Shown here one piece after another: positions 38,122-48,242 of a stretch of DNA of 64,000 nucleotides. Source of the stretch: Thalassospira profundimaris (GTDB lineage Bacteria > Pseudomonadota > Alphaproteobacteria > Rhodospirillales > Thalassospiraceae). Every line of letters begins with the position of its first letter. Within the stretch, counting starts at the first letter, position 1. Under the pieces are notes generated by a model, which worked only from the letters and a program-made list of their open reading frames with translations, did no database searches and was not told the DNA's origin. A program made the position numbers and the translations under genes. The DNA is taken from NCBI RefSeq assembly GCF_003326755.1, contig NZ_JPWH01000019.1, positions 1 to 64,000 on the forward strand. Direction: 5' to 3'.

Positions 38122-38355
38122 AAAAAAAAGCCGGGCATCAATGTGCCCGGCAAGTTTATCAGGGAGGCTTCACGTCTGGGAGACGTAGGACCCCTCTCGG
38201 GGCCCTGGGTAAGCCGGGCAGGGCGCCCGGCTAAGACCGAAAAAACGGTCAGGGAGAAAACTCTGTACCGCGGTGCGGCGTTCACCGCTGCGGTTCGAGA
38301 GACAAAATAGCGATTTGACCGGCGAATACCACTGACAAATTGCTTTTTCTGCCAT
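38122..38355 (-). ncRNA. Putative minus-strand sRNA 1 under an EcfG-type promoter
   Basis: Reading the minus strand 5' to 3': GACCG/CGGTC hairpin (38250-38235), GCCGGGC/GCCCGGC hairpin (38231-38213), CCCCGAGAGGGG (38202-38191), ACGTCT-CCC-AGACGT (38186-38172), the single-stranded CCTCCCT motif, and a perfect terminator GCCGGGCA / TGCCCGGC with U8 (38151-38122). The predicted transcript starts about seven bases after the EcfG-like promoter, giving about 230 nt. No open frame with a ribosome site lies on this strand. Confidence 0.7.
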
Positions 38356-38361
38356 GCACAA

Positions 38362-38386
38362 AACGCATGTTTGTCGACTAAGTTCC
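38362..38386 (-). promoter_or_regulatory. EcfG (general stress sigma) type promoter
   Basis: On the minus strand GGAAC (38386-38382) and CGTT (38365-38362) are separated by 16 bases. This fits the GGAAC-N16/17-CGTT consensus of alphaproteobacterial EcfG promoters exactly, and it points into the sRNA at 38122-38355. Confidence 0.65.
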
Positions 38387-38499
38387 CGTTTTTAATTAAG
38401 TATCTGAAATTAAATAATTTTGTTGTGATTAAAATTTAGCATATACGCAAAAACCATTATGTTCCATTCCCTTGACGGAGAATATGACCGCGCGTGAGC

Positions 38500-38650
38500 A
38501 AAAAAAACGGCAGCCTTGGCGGGCTGCCGTAGAGTCTCAACAGGGAGGCTTTAACGTCTGGGAGACGTGGAATCGCTTGGATTCCAGCCAAATAACGTTT
38601 TGGCAGGACGCCCCGGAACGGGGAAGAAGAAGATGAAAAAAAGTCTTTGG
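38500..38650 (-). ncRNA. Putative minus-strand sRNA 2, sibling of sRNA 1
   Basis: On the minus strand: CCCCG/CGGGG hairpin (38623-38611), GGAATC/GATTCC hairpin (38585-38569), ACGTCT-CCC-AGACGT (38568-38554), the CCTCCCT motif, and a perfect terminator ACGGCAGCC / GGCTGCCGT with U run (38530-38500). It shares the AGACGT hairpin plus the AAGCCTCCCTG block with sRNA 1, while the other stems differ. The 5' end is not fixed by a clear promoter. Confidence 0.65.
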
Positions 38651-39045
38651 TCTTGCGCGGGGCAACAACCACAAGTGAAAATATAGATGGCTGTTGTTTC
38701 GTTTAAAAATGGAAAAGATACAATTCAACCATGCGTAGGGCGCATGGCAAAAAAGTGTCAGTAAAATGAAGCTATTATGACGACGCGGCTGTTTTAATTG
38801 TGCGCCGCGGCAGCAAATTCGGGACCGCACGGATGTCATTCTTAATCGGCAGGGCGGCTGAAGAACAGTATTGAAGCCAGGGAATCGATTACTGGTTGCC
38901 CGGTCAGTTATACATCGTTTGTGACGCGAGCAGGGACATAACCGGTTTAATTATGCTCATTTTCGGATAGGCAAATGTCCGGATATGCAAAACCCGGCAG
39001 ATATGTTGACCTGCCGGGTTTTGCGGGAGAGGAGGCGGTTTCGCA

Positions 39046-39954
39046 TCAGGCCGTTGCGGCGAGCCTTGCCTTTACTTCACTGATTTTGTCGATCAGGAAG
39101 TCGCGGAACACACCGATTCGCTTGCTATGGCGCAATTCTTCCGGATAGACGAAATAGGCATCAAAGCTGGGGCCCTCAAGCTCTGGCAGGATTCGCACCA
39201 GTTTGCTATCGGCCGGGACCAGATAATCGGGCAGGGCGGAAATGCCAAGGCCGGATTCGGTGGCGCGATAAATGCCGTAGATATTATTCAGTTTCAGAAT
39301 CGGCCGCATATCGGGTTTGTATTGCAAGGCCGCATTCATCATCCAGTTGACGTTGGAAACCGGTGGACGGGCATCCTCGCCATAAATGATCAGGCGGTGG
39401 TCCTTCAGGTCTTCCGGTTTTTTGGGCAGGCCATGCGTTTTGATATATTCGGGGGAAGCGAAGATATGATAGCGCAGGGTCATCAATTGCCGCTGGACCA
39501 GATCGGCCTGACGGGGCGGCTGCATGCGGATGGCAACATCGGCCTCGCGCATGGCAAGGTCGAGTTCCTCGTCATTCAGGACCATCGACAGTTCGATTTC
39601 CGGATAGCGTTCGAGAAATTCATTGATGCGCGGGGTCAGCCAGATGGAGCCAAAGGCCACCGTGGTGGTAATTTTGAGCGGGCCAGAGGGGCGTTCTTTC
39701 GATTCGCGAATGCGCGCTTCGGCCATTGACAGCTTGGCAAACACATCATGCGCGGTGCGATAAAGCAGCTCGCCCTGCTCTGTCAGGATCAGGCCACGCG
39801 CGTGACGATGAAAAAGCGGTACCTTCACACTTTCTTCAAGTGCGCTGATCTGGCGGCTGACCGCAGATTGGCTCAAATTCAGGTTTTCACCTGCGTGTGT
39901 AAAACTTCCTGCTTCGGCCACAGCGTGAAAGACACGCAGTTTGTCCCAATCCAT
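39046..39954 (-). CDS. LysR family transcriptional regulator
   Basis: A 302-residue regulator. Residues 1-62 form the winged helix (WDKLRVFHAVAEAGSFTHAGENL, LSQSAVSRQISALEESV), followed by GPLKITTTVAFGSIWLTPRINEFLERYPEIEL at the start of the effector domain, a pattern seen in CrgA/GcvA-like members. It lies downstream of trxB on the same strand with a terminator between, a pairing common in Rhodospirillales. Ligand and targets unknown. Confidence 0.87.
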   Translation of the reverse strand: MDWDKLRVFHAVAEAGSFTHAGENLNLSQSAVSRQISALEESVKVPLFHRHARGLILTEQGELLYRTAHDVFAKLSMAEARIRESKERPSGPLKITTTVAFGSIWLTPRINEFLERYPEIELSMVLNDEELDLAMREADVAIRMQPPRQADLVQRQLMTLRYHIFASPEYIKTHGLPKKPEDLKDHRLIIYGEDARPPVSNVNWMMNAALQYKPDMRPILKLNNIYGIYRATESGLGISALPDYLVPADSKLVRILPELEGPSFDAYFVYPEELRHSKRIGVFRDFLIDKISEVKARLAATA

Positions 39955-40335
39955 TGACCTGCTCCTTTGTCACCACCGTTTGGTCGGCACGATGGCCCCC
40001 TGATTATGTCCCGTTTTTAAAAGCATTTGGTTTCCAGCTGGTTAACCGGATGCCATTGCCGCTTTTACAAGGCCGTCATCAAAGTAATATGAGGGCTTGG
40101 ACGGGTTGTGCAAGCAAGCATTCACGTTTCGGGCAATTTTCATATCTCCCGCTGCGATCAATACTGCCATTTTTCCGCCTGTTCCCTGTTCACCTGAACA
40201 GCCTGTTTTATGATCGTGCCTTAAAATGCGAAAAAGACCAAAGACATATCGCTGTCTCTGGTCTTTTTCAAAAGACATACTATCCTTCGTCCCTTCTTTG
40301 CGAAAGGCGGGAAGGGGAAGGATGTGAAACTGTTC
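39955..40335. other. Intergenic stretch, LysR - trxB
   Basis: 381 bases with no gene. It contains the trxB terminator (40231-40268) and presumably the LysR promoter. Confidence 0.5.
40231..40268. terminator. Bidirectional terminator downstream of trxB
   Basis: AAAAAGACCA.AGACA / TGTCT.TGGTCTTTTT, a 15-bp stem with one mismatch and A/T runs at both ends. Confidence 0.88.
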
Positions 40336-41286
40336 TCAGTCTGCCTGCTCGGCGAGGAATTTTTCCGCTTCGAGGGCGGCCATGCAGCCCATGCCCGCCG
40401 CTGTTACCGCCTGGCGGTAAATTTTGTCGGTGACGTCACCGGCGGCAAACACACCTGGGATATTGGTGCGCGTGGTGCCCGGTTCGACCAGAATGTAGTT
40501 TTCATCATCCATTTTGACCTGACCCTGGAAAACTTTGGTGGCCGGATCATGGCCGATGGCAACAAAGAAACCGTCACAGGGAATGTCCATGGTTTCGCCC
40601 GATTTCACATTGCGAACCTTCACGGCCTCGACACCGTCCATTGGTCCGTCACCCCCCAGAATGTCCTCGATCACGCTGTCCCAGACCACGTCGATCTTTT
40701 CGTGTTTGAACAGGCGTTCCTGGAGCATCTTTTCGGCGCGCAGTTCATCGCGGCGATGGATCAGTGTGACCTTGCTGCATATTCCGGCCAGATACAGGGC
40801 CTCTTCAACCGCGGTATTGCCGCCGCCCACCACCGTGACCGGCTTGTTGCGATAAAAGAACCCGTCGCAGGTCGCACAGGCGGAAACCCCGCGCCCGTTA
40901 AACTTTTCCTCGCCCGGCAGGCCAAGCCAGCGGGCCTGTGCCCCGGTCGAGATGATGACGCTATCGGCGATATAGGTGGCACCGGAATCGCCCTTGCAGA
41001 CAAAGGGACGCTTGGTGAAATCGACATCGATAATCAGGTCATGCACCATCGTGGTGCCGACATGTTCGGCCTGGGCCTTCATCTGGTCCATCAGCCACGG
41101 ACCCTGGATGACATCGGCAAAGCCGGGATAGTTTTCAACATCGGTGGTAATGGTTAACTGGCCGCCGGGTTGCAGCCCCATCACCATCATGGGCGCAAGG
41201 TTTGCGCGGGCGGCATAGATTGCAGCGGTATAACCGGCCGGGCCGGACCCGATGATAAGGACGTTTACGTGATGTTCCTGGGCCAT
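40336..41286 (-). CDS. trxB: Thioredoxin-disulfide reductase
   Basis: A 316-residue FAD enzyme passing electrons from NADPH to thioredoxin. GSGPAGYTAAIYAARANL is the FAD loop, ACATCDGFFYR gives the redox pair Cys137/Cys140, and VVGGGNTAVEEALYLAG binds NADPH; GVFAAGDVTDKIYRQAVTAAG is the C-terminal FAD signature. The frame is open to 41382, but MAQEHHVNVLIIG at 41286 is the family start. The ribosome site is weak. Confidence 0.95.
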   Translation of the reverse strand: MAQEHHVNVLIIGSGPAGYTAAIYAARANLAPMMVMGLQPGGQLTITTDVENYPGFADVIQGPWLMDQMKAQAEHVGTTMVHDLIIDVDFTKRPFVCKGDSGATYIADSVIISTGAQARWLGLPGEEKFNGRGVSACATCDGFFYRNKPVTVVGGGNTAVEEALYLAGICSKVTLIHRRDELRAEKMLQERLFKHEKIDVVWDSVIEDILGGDGPMDGVEAVKVRNVKSGETMDIPCDGFFVAIGHDPATKVFQGQVKMDDENYILVEPGTTRTNIPGVFAAGDVTDKIYRQAVTAAGMGCMAALEAEKFLAEQAD

Positions 41287-41620
41287 ATGAGATTCGCCAT
41301 TGCCAGATGTTGTGAAACACGATTTGGAATTGGGAAACGAACATATGGAGGAAGGCTGGCTTGTGCAACAGCCGGAACACACCAGAACGGGCTTTTTTGC
41401 GCCCTAAGGCAGATGGCTGCCATGCCATTGCGCAGGGGGCAGGCAGGAAGGTTTTGTTGTGGGCGGGTTTAGAACGAAAAGTTTATTATTTTCGTGCGTG
41501 GCATTTGCTTTACGTTTGCGGAAAGTTGCAAAATCAACCCGAATATATTATTGCCAGCCATTGGCCCCGCTGTAATATTGTTTCGTTCGGGGTGTATCAG
41601 CGCACAGAATCGAGGAATAG
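41287..41620. other. Divergent promoter region trxB / Lrp regulator
   Basis: 334 bases without a convincing gene; must contain both promoters. No clear operator identified. Confidence 0.4.
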
Positions 41621-42106
41621 ATGCAACGGGTCAAACTCGACAAGATCGACCGCAGAATTTTGCGCGATCTACAGGAAGATGGCCGGATGACCAATGTCGA
41701 GCTGGCACGCCGTGCCGGTATTTCGGCCCCGCCCTGTCTTCGCCGTGTTCGCGCACTGGAAGAAGCCGGGTTTATCCAGGGCTATCATGCCGATGTTGAT
41801 TCACAGGCGCTTGGCTATAACGTCACCGTTTTTGCCCTGGTGGGCCTTGCCAGCCAGGCGGAACATGACTTGCGCGCCTTTGAAAAACGCGCAACCGGAT
41901 GGCCCGAAGTGCGCGAATGCCACATGGTGGCGGGGGATATGGATTTTCTTTTGAAAATCGTTTCCCATAGCTGGGACGAATATCAGAAATTCCTGACCAC
42001 CGAACTGACCGTTGCTGAAAACGTCAATCACGTGAAGTCGGCCCTGTCGATTCGCACTGCCAAAAATGTCCCGGGTGTGCCGATCGATATTGATGTCGAG
42101 GATTGA
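41621..42106 (+). CDS. Lrp/AsnC family transcriptional regulator
   Basis: A 161-residue protein: helix-turn-helix at residues 5-60 (LDKIDRRILRDLQEDGRMTNVELARRAGISAPPCLRRVRALEEAG in pieces) and a RAM effector domain (NVTVFALVGLASQAEHDLRAFEK, CHMVAGDMDFLLKIVS). Family members sense amino acids; VRECHMVAGDMDFLL is typical of Lrp-like regulators. GAGGAATAG precedes the ATG. A terminator follows. Confidence 0.9.
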   Translation: MQRVKLDKIDRRILRDLQEDGRMTNVELARRAGISAPPCLRRVRALEEAGFIQGYHADVDSQALGYNVTVFALVGLASQAEHDLRAFEKRATGWPEVRECHMVAGDMDFLLKIVSHSWDEYQKFLTTELTVAENVNHVKSALSIRTAKNVPGVPIDIDVED

Positions 42107-42147
42107 TCCGCCAGCGGGATGACCCTGTATCGCATTACATGGACGAA

Positions 42148-42173
42148 ATGCCGGGCATGTTCCCGGCATTTTG
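42148..42173 (+). terminator. Terminator after Lrp regulator
   Basis: ATGCCGGG ... CCCGGCAT followed by TTT; 42 bases after the stop. Confidence 0.75.
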
Positions 42174-42208
42174 CTGTTTGGTAACTGCCGCTGCGGATGA
42201 TTGCGACT

Positions 42209-42691
42209 TTACAAGGCAAGGTTTGCCAAGGCGCAGCCATCCATTTCGTATTGCATCGCGCCTGAATTCCGTGCGCCCAGCCTTTCATAAAAGCGACAGG
42301 CACCTTCATTGCGCAGCAAAACCGACCACCAGATCGAAACATAGTCATTTTGCCTGGCATAATGTGCCAGGGCCGCCATCAGCTTTTGGCCGATTTTTTG
42401 GGCGCGCATATCGGGCGTCACATAGAGTTCCGACATCCACAGACCGGGTTTTGAATAATCCGGGTTGTAAAAAGGCTGAAAAACCACCTGCCCTGCAGCA
42501 TTTTTGCCATGCCAGGCCATCAGGCTTTTGATCATGGCGTTGGGGCCAAACATCATGGCATGGATGCTGTCGCATGTATGGGACGGTTCGTCACCATCAA
42601 GCTCGACATGCAGGGCGTTGGACAGGGCGACAACCTTGTCGCAGTCCTGTGGGGTGGCGGCCCTGATGAGGATGTCGTTATCTGGCTGCAT
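42209..42691 (-). CDS. GNAT family N-acetyltransferase
   Basis: A 160-residue acetyltransferase. LWMSELYVTPDMRAQKIGQKLMAALAHYARQ contains the acetyl-CoA motif A (V-x-P-x-x-R-x-x-x-I-G), and SIWWSVLLRNEGACRFYERLGA is motif B. Substrate unknown. It lies downstream of greA on the same strand with a terminator between. Confidence 0.85.
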   Translation of the reverse strand: MQPDNDILIRAATPQDCDKVVALSNALHVELDGDEPSHTCDSIHAMMFGPNAMIKSLMAWHGKNAAGQVVFQPFYNPDYSKPGLWMSELYVTPDMRAQKIGQKLMAALAHYARQNDYVSIWWSVLLRNEGACRFYERLGARNSGAMQYEMDGCALANLAL

Positions 42692-42743
42692 GATCCGGGG
42701 CTTTTGATAAATTGTTTTCCAGTCACGGCCACGATGCAGGCAT

Positions 42744-42772
42744 AAAAAACGGCCCGATGTTAGCGGGCCGTT
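42744..42772 (-). terminator. Terminator after greA
   Basis: Minus-strand AACGGCCCG / CGGGCCGTT followed by TTTTATG. Confidence 0.88.
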
Positions 42773-42795
42773 CCATAACCGTATGATCGGTGTGA

Positions 42796-43269
42796 TCAGA
42801 CGAATTCGACCTTCAGAATTTCATAGGCCTTGGTGCCACCGGGAACGGTGACTTCCACGGAATCGCCAACCGCTTTGCCAATCAGCGCACGGCCAATCGG
42901 GGATGTGGTGGAGATCCGGCCTTTATTGATGTCGGCTTCGATGGGGCCAACAATCTGATAGGTGGTTTCTTCGTCTGTATCTTCGTCGACAAGCTCGACG
43001 GTGGCGCCGAATTTAACGACATTTCCTGCCAGAGAGGGCACGTCGATGACTTCGGCGCGGCTCAGAACATCTTCAAGCTCGGCAATGCGCCCTTCAGAGA
43101 AGCTCTGGCGTTCGCGTGCCGCATGATATTCGGCATTTTCCGACAAATCACCATGTTCACGCGCATCGGCAATCGCCTTGATGATCTCAGGGCGTTCAAC
43201 CGTTTTACGGTGCTTCAGTTCTTCTTCGAGGCGCTGATGCCCTTGCGGGGTCATTGGTACTTTTTCCAT
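42796..43269 (-). CDS. greA: Transcription elongation factor GreA
   Basis: A 157-residue factor that rescues backtracked RNA polymerase by promoting transcript cleavage. The N-terminal coiled coil ([31 protein letters not shown]) ends in the acidic [15 protein letters not shown] tip, followed by the FKBP-like C-terminal domain ([26 protein letters not shown]). A GTG nine bases upstream is possible, but MEKVPMTP is the family start. It follows carB in the same direction. Confidence 0.95.
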   Translation of the reverse strand: MEKVPMTPQGHQRLEEELKHRKTVERPEIIKAIADAREHGDLSENAEYHAARERQSFSEGRIAELEDVLSRAEVIDVPSLAGNVVKFGATVELVDEDTDEETTYQIVGPIEADINKGRISTTSPIGRALIGKAVGDSVEVTVPGGTKAYEILKVEFV

Positions 43270-43305
43270 CGCGCTCACAGCCTATTCGTTACAAGTCGAC
43301 ATTAC

Positions 43306-43338
43306 AAAATCAACCGCCCGGCCTGGACCGCCGGGCGG
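43306..43338 (-). terminator. Terminator after carB
   Basis: Minus-strand CCGCCCGG / CCGGGCGG hairpin followed by TTGATTTTG; the T run is interrupted. Confidence 0.55.
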
Positions 43339-43380
43339 TTTAAACTCGTTTACTTCTGGTTACGGTAGAAGCCGTTAACC

Positions 43381-46300
43381 CTAGTAGTCATCCCCAAGAT
43401 ATGCCTGAACGGGCTGCACTGCAAGCGCCCCGCGTTTCAGGTTGTCGATCGCCCGCAAGGTTGCACGGGCCCCGGCAATGGTTGTGTAGTAGGGGATATC
43501 GTTGGTCAGCGCCGTGCGACGGATCGAGAAACTGTCGACCACAGCCTGTTTGCTTTCCGTGGTGTTAAACACCAGGTTGATATCGCCGTTCTTCATCATA
43601 TCCACAATATGGGGACGACCTTCCTGTACCTTATTGACCGGGGTAACGTCCAGCCCTTCTTTTTTCAGGGTCTCGGCAGTACCACGGGTTGCAACAATCG
43701 AGAAGCCAAGCGCGATGGCATCGCGGGCCAGTTCGATGACAGCCGGTTTGTCGTAATTTTTGACCGAAATGAAGATTTTGCCTTCACGCGGCAGCTTTTG
43801 ACCCGCCGCCATCTGGGCCTTGGCAAAGGCACGGCCAAAATCGGTATCAAGGCCCATCACCTCGCCGGTTGAGCGCATTTCCGGGCCCAACAGCGTATCA
43901 ACGCCCGGGAAGCGGTTAAATGGCAGGACGGCTTCCTTGACCGCGATGTGCTTGAACGGGCCGTGATTAAGCTTGAAATCACCGAGTTTCTCGCCAGCCA
44001 TGATCCGGGCACCGATTTTGGCAATCGGGTTGCCGGTGGCCTTGGCAACAAACGGAACTGTCCGCGATGCACGCGGGTTGACCTCTATGAGGTAGATCAC
44101 ATCGCCCTTGATGGCATATTGCACATTCATCAGGCCAACCACATTCAATGCCTTGGCAAGTTGAATGGTCTGGGCCTTCAGGCGGTCAATCATGTCCTGC
44201 CCCAGTGAATAGGGCGGCAGCGAGCAGGCAGAGTCACCGGAGTGAATACCCGCTTCCTCGATATGCTGCATAATCCCGGCGACAAAGACATTTTCGCCGT
44301 CCGATACCGCATCGGCATCAATTTCGATGGCGTCAAGCAGGAAGCTGTCGATCAGAACCGGGCTTTTGCCTGAAACCTGCACGGCCTCTGCCATATAGCG
44401 CAGCAGATCTTCGGTGGTGTGGACAATTTCCATTGCCCGGCCCCCCAAAACATAGCTGGGGCGGATGACAACCGGGTAGCCAATGCCTTCGGCAATCGCG
44501 ACCGCCTGATCAACCGAACGGGCAATGCCGTTGGCAGGCTGTTTGAGGCCCAGCTTGTTGATCAGTTCCTGGAAACGGTCGCGGTCTTCGGCCAGGTCGA
44601 TGCTGTCCGGGCTGGTCCCCAAAATCGGAATACCCGCATTTTCCAGGGCCGCGGAAAGTTTCAGCGGGGTCTGGCCGCCATACTGAACGATTACGCCCAG
44701 AAGCTCGCCTTTGGACTGTTCAAGCTGGCACAGCTCGATCACGTCTTCGGCGGTCAGCGGTTCAAAATACAGGCGGTCCGACGTGTCATAGTCGGTTGAA
44801 ACCGTTTCCGGGTTGCAATTGACCATGATGGCTTCGATGCCGACTTCGCGCAGCGCGTAGGCCGCATGGACACAGCAATAATCGAACTCGATACCCTGAC
44901 CAATCCGGTTCGGGCCGCCGCCAAGGATAATCACCTTCTTGCGGTCGGTCACTTCGGCTTCGTTTTCGGGTTCGTTGAAATTGTCCCCCTCATAGATCGA
45001 ATACATATAGGACGTACGCGAGGGGAATTCCGCCGCACAGGTGTCGATGCGCTTGTAAACCGGGCGCAGGCCATAACCCTGCCGAATGGCGCGGACGTCA
45101 TCTTCTTCCTTGCCGGCAAGCTCGGCCAGGCGCGCATCGGAAAAGCCCAGCTTTTTGAGGCGCAGCAGTTCGTTTTTGCTTTCAGGCAGGCCGTTCGCGC
45201 GAATTTTTTCTTCTTCGTCCACCAGCATTTCAAGCTGGCGCAGATACCAGGGGTCAAACTTGGTGGCTGACTGGATTTCCTCAAGCGTCATGCCATGACG
45301 GAACGCCTGGGCGGCATAAAGAATGCGGAAGGGGATCGGCTGGGTCAGCTTGGCGCGAATGGCGGCCTTGTCCGGCGCGCCTTCGATTTTGACTTCGTTC
45401 AGGCCGGTCAGGCCGGTTTCCATCGAGCGTAGGCCTTTTTGCAGGCTTTCGGCAAAGCAGCCGCCAATCGACATGGCTTCACCCACCGATTTCATCGCCG
45501 TGCCCAGCAGGGCCTGCGCACCGGGGAATTTCTCGAAGGTGAAACGCGGGATTTTGGTGACAACATAGTCGATGGTCGGCTCGAACGAGGCCGGGGTGAC
45601 GCCGGTAATGTCGTTATCAAGCTCGTCCAGCGTATAGCCAACCGCCAGTTTGGCCGCGATTTTGGCAATAGGGAAGCCGGTGGCCTTCGATGCCAGGGCG
45701 GAGGACCGCGACACACGCGGGTTCATTTCGATCACGATCAGGCGGCCATCATCCGGGTTGACGGCAAACTGCACGTTCGACCCGCCGGTATCAACGCCAA
45801 TTTCGCGCAGAACCGCCAGGGAGGCGTCACGCATGATCTGGTATTCTTTATCCGTCAGGGTCAGGGCCGGGGCCACCGTGATTGAATCGCCCGTGTGAAT
45901 GCCCATCGGATCGACGTTTTCGATCGAACAGATGATGATGCAGTTATCCGCGTGGTCACGGACAACTTCCATTTCATATTCTTTCCAGCCGAGGATCGAT
46001 TCCTCGATCAGCACTTCGTGGCTGGGCGAAATGGCGAGGCCGTTACGCACGATCTGTTCAAATTCTTCGCGATTATAGGCAATCCCGCCGCCTTCACCAC
46101 CGAGCGTGTAGCTGGGGCGGATGATGGCCGGAAGGCCGGTATGTTCAACCGCTTCAACGGCTTCTTCAAAGGTCCGCACCAGGGCGGAACGCGCGCTTTC
46201 CAGGCCGATTTTGTCCATCGCATCGCGGAACAACAGGCGGTCTTCGGCCTTGCGGATCACGTCCTTGCGCGCGCCGATCATTTCAACGCCGTATTTTTCC

Positions 46301-46623
46301 AGGGTGCCATCATCGGAAAGCTTCAGCGCGGTGTTAAGCGCCGTCTGGCCGCCCATTGTCGGCAGCAGCACATCGGGGCGTTCCTTTTCAATGATCTTGG
46401 CGACCATTTCCGGGGTGATCGGCTCGATATAGGTGGCATCGGCCAGGTTGGGGTCGGTCATGATGGTCGCCGGGTTGGAATTGACCAGAATGACGCGATA
46501 GCCCTCTTCCTTGAGCGCCTTGCAGGCCTGTGCCCCGGAATAGTCGAACTCGCAAGCCTGGCCAATCACGATCGGGCCGGCACCGATAATAAGAATTGAT
46601 TTGATGTCTGTACGTTTCGGCAT
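43381..46623 (-). CDS. carB: Carbamoyl-phosphate synthase large subunit
   Basis: A 1080-residue protein, normal length. Two homologous ATP-grasp halves are visible ([21 protein letters not shown] near residue 10 and [20 protein letters not shown] near residue 565), each with a PSYTLGG or [13 protein letters not shown] loop, then an MGS-like allosteric domain ([21 protein letters not shown]). It makes carbamoyl phosphate for arginine and pyrimidine synthesis with ammonia from CarA. It follows carA by 86 bases on the same strand. Confidence 0.97.
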   Translation of the reverse strand: MPKRTDIKSILIIGAGPIVIGQACEFDYSGAQACKALKEEGYRVILVNSNPATIMTDPNLADATYIEPITPEMVAKIIEKERPDVLLPTMGGQTALNTALKLSDDGTLEKYGVEMIGARKDVIRKAEDRLLFRDAMDKIGLESARSALVRTFEEAVEAVEHTGLPAIIRPSYTLGGEGGGIAYNREEFEQIVRNGLAISPSHEVLIEESILGWKEYEMEVVRDHADNCIIICSIENVDPMGIHTGDSITVAPALTLTDKEYQIMRDASLAVLREIGVDTGGSNVQFAVNPDDGRLIVIEMNPRVSRSSALASKATGFPIAKIAAKLAVGYTLDELDNDITGVTPASFEPTIDYVVTKIPRFTFEKFPGAQALLGTAMKSVGEAMSIGGCFAESLQKGLRSMETGLTGLNEVKIEGAPDKAAIRAKLTQPIPFRILYAAQAFRHGMTLEEIQSATKFDPWYLRQLEMLVDEEEKIRANGLPESKNELLRLKKLGFSDARLAELAGKEEDDVRAIRQGYGLRPVYKRIDTCAAEFPSRTSYMYSIYEGDNFNEPENEAEVTDRKKVIILGGGPNRIGQGIEFDYCCVHAAYALREVGIEAIMVNCNPETVSTDYDTSDRLYFEPLTAEDVIELCQLEQSKGELLGVIVQYGGQTPLKLSAALENAGIPILGTSPDSIDLAEDRDRFQELINKLGLKQPANGIARSVDQAVAIAEGIGYPVVIRPSYVLGGRAMEIVHTTEDLLRYMAEAVQVSGKSPVLIDSFLLDAIEIDADAVSDGENVFVAGIMQHIEEAGIHSGDSACSLPPYSLGQDMIDRLKAQTIQLAKALNVVGLMNVQYAIKGDVIYLIEVNPRASRTVPFVAKATGNPIAKIGARIMAGEKLGDFKLNHGPFKHIAVKEAVLPFNRFPGVDTLLGPEMRSTGEVMGLDTDFGRAFAKAQMAAGQKLPREGKIFISVKNYDKPAVIELARDAIALGFSIVATRGTAETLKKEGLDVTPVNKVQEGRPHIVDMMKNGDINLVFNTTESKQAVVDSFSIRRTALTNDIPYYTTIAGARATLRAIDNLKRGALAVQPVQAYLGDDY

Positions 46624-46709
46624 GTCTTTTTCCGCTTTTGGCGTTGCGGCCGCGCATCTGGCGCAGGCCGCATCATGAATGTCCGTTAGGTCGCTGTTCT
46701 CAGCAATGA

Positions 46710-47876
46710 TCAGGATTTCGCGTCTTCAATCAGACTGACGAAACGTTTGAACAAATAGTGGCTGTCATGCGGGCCGGGGGATGCTTCGGGGTGGTACTGC
46801 ACGGCAAAGGCAGGCTTGTCCTTGACGCGCAGACCGGCAAGCGATCCATCAAACAGCGAAAAGTGCGTGGCTTCGACATTGTCGGGCAGGGTGTCCTTGT
46901 CAACAACAAAGCCGTGATTCTGGCTGGTGATTTCAACCACACCGGTCGTGGTATCCTTGACCGGATGGTTCGCACCACGATGGCCGACTTCCATTTTCTT
47001 GGTCTTGGCACCCAGGGCCAGCGCCATCATCTGATGACCCAGGCAAATGCCGAAAACCGGCTTGCCGCTATCGATCAGTTTTTTGATGGTCGGTACGGCA
47101 TATTCGCCGGTTGCCGCCGGGTCGCCAGGGCCGTTGGACAGGAAAATGCCATCCGGGTTCATCGCCAGAATTTCATCGGCCCCGGTTGTGGCTGGCACCA
47201 CCGAAACCTTGCAATCCTGGGAGGCCAGGTTGCGCAGGATGTTGCGCTTTATTCCGTAATCTATGGCGACAACATGGTGTTTGGCATTGCCAAGCTTGCC
47301 ATACCCGCCGGTGCGCGACCACAGGGTGTCTTCCCATTCATAGCCTTCGGTGCAACTGTTGTCCCTGGCAAGGTCCATGCCTTCAAGGCCGGGCCACAGA
47401 TTGGCCTTGGCAATCAGCGCGTCCACGTCAAAGGTGCCATCCGGGTTGTGGCAGATCACGCCATTGGGGGCACCTTCGTTACGGATGCGTTTGGTCAGGC
47501 GGCGGGTATCGACCCCGCTAATGCCAACACGGCCATTTTTTGCCAGCCAGTCGTTGAAATGGCCGCTGGCGCGAAAATTTGACGGCTCGGTAATATCCTG
47601 GCGCAGGATGCAGCCAAGGGCGACCGGGCTGGCGTTTTCGATGTCTTCGTCATTCACCCCGACATTGCCGATATGCGGGAAGGTAAAGGTGATCATCTGA
47701 CCGGCATAGGAAGGGTCAGTCATGATTTCCTGATAACCGGTGATCGAGGTGTTGAAGCAAACTTCACCAACTACCTCGCCTCGGGCGCCGATACCGCGTC
47801 CCCAGAAAACCGAACCATCGGCAAGAACCAGAACGGCAGTGGCACCAGGAGGCGGGGTGTGCGTGGGCGCTGACAT
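46710..47876 (-). CDS. carA: Carbamoyl-phosphate synthase small subunit
   Basis: A 388-residue glutaminase subunit. The N-terminal domain ([35 protein letters not shown]) docks on CarB; the C-terminal GATase1 domain has the nucleophile in [17 protein letters not shown] and [11 protein letters not shown] with the catalytic His and Glu. AAGGA lies nine bases before the ATG at 47876. Co-transcribed with carB. Confidence 0.97.
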   Translation of the reverse strand: MSAPTHTPPPGATAVLVLADGSVFWGRGIGARGEVVGEVCFNTSITGYQEIMTDPSYAGQMITFTFPHIGNVGVNDEDIENASPVALGCILRQDITEPSNFRASGHFNDWLAKNGRVGISGVDTRRLTKRIRNEGAPNGVICHNPDGTFDVDALIAKANLWPGLEGMDLARDNSCTEGYEWEDTLWSRTGGYGKLGNAKHHVVAIDYGIKRNILRNLASQDCKVSVVPATTGADEILAMNPDGIFLSNGPGDPAATGEYAVPTIKKLIDSGKPVFGICLGHQMMALALGAKTKKMEVGHRGANHPVKDTTTGVVEITSQNHGFVVDKDTLPDNVEATHFSLFDGSLAGLRVKDKPAFAVQYHPEASPGPHDSHYLFKRFVSLIEDAKS

Positions 47877-48242
47877 TGGCGAATGTCCTTTCGATCTATC
47901 CACGGTGAGACACGGAGTCTTTGTATAGTATATAAACTTACCGGCAAGCCGATAAAACAGCCCTGACTACCCTCATGGCAGCCATGCAGATACGCGCAAA
48001 AACCCAGCATAAAAGTGCTGCAACCAACCGGACGTCGGCACTTTATACTTTAGGCGAGATCGGCTTGTATCCCGTCGGGCAAATTGGCGGATGTCTACGG
48101 GAAGGAAATCACGCTGTCAAGAACCGATCAAAACTTTTATTTATTGTTTTTTATCAATGGATTAGGTTGGTATGTTTTCTTTGCTCTTACTGTCCTTTTG
48201 GGGTATGTTCACTCCTTTCTTCCACAGAATCAGAGATACGCC
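47877..48242. other. Divergent region carA / yqeY
   Basis: 366 bases. A TATAGTATAT element near 47925-47935 is a plausible carA -10 region. The frame before yqeY stays open back to 48084 and would encode a hydrophobic stretch, but YqeY proteins start at the ATG used here, so this looks like chance. Confidence 0.45.

Noticed and set aside
38461..38760. EcfG promoter for minus-strand sRNA 2
   Set aside because: The only GGAAC on the right strand near it (38465-38461) lies downstream of the unit and has no CGTT at the right spacing.
48084..48242. N-terminal extension of YqeY with a membrane helix
   Set aside because: YqeY proteins begin at the ATG 48243; the extension has no family similarity.
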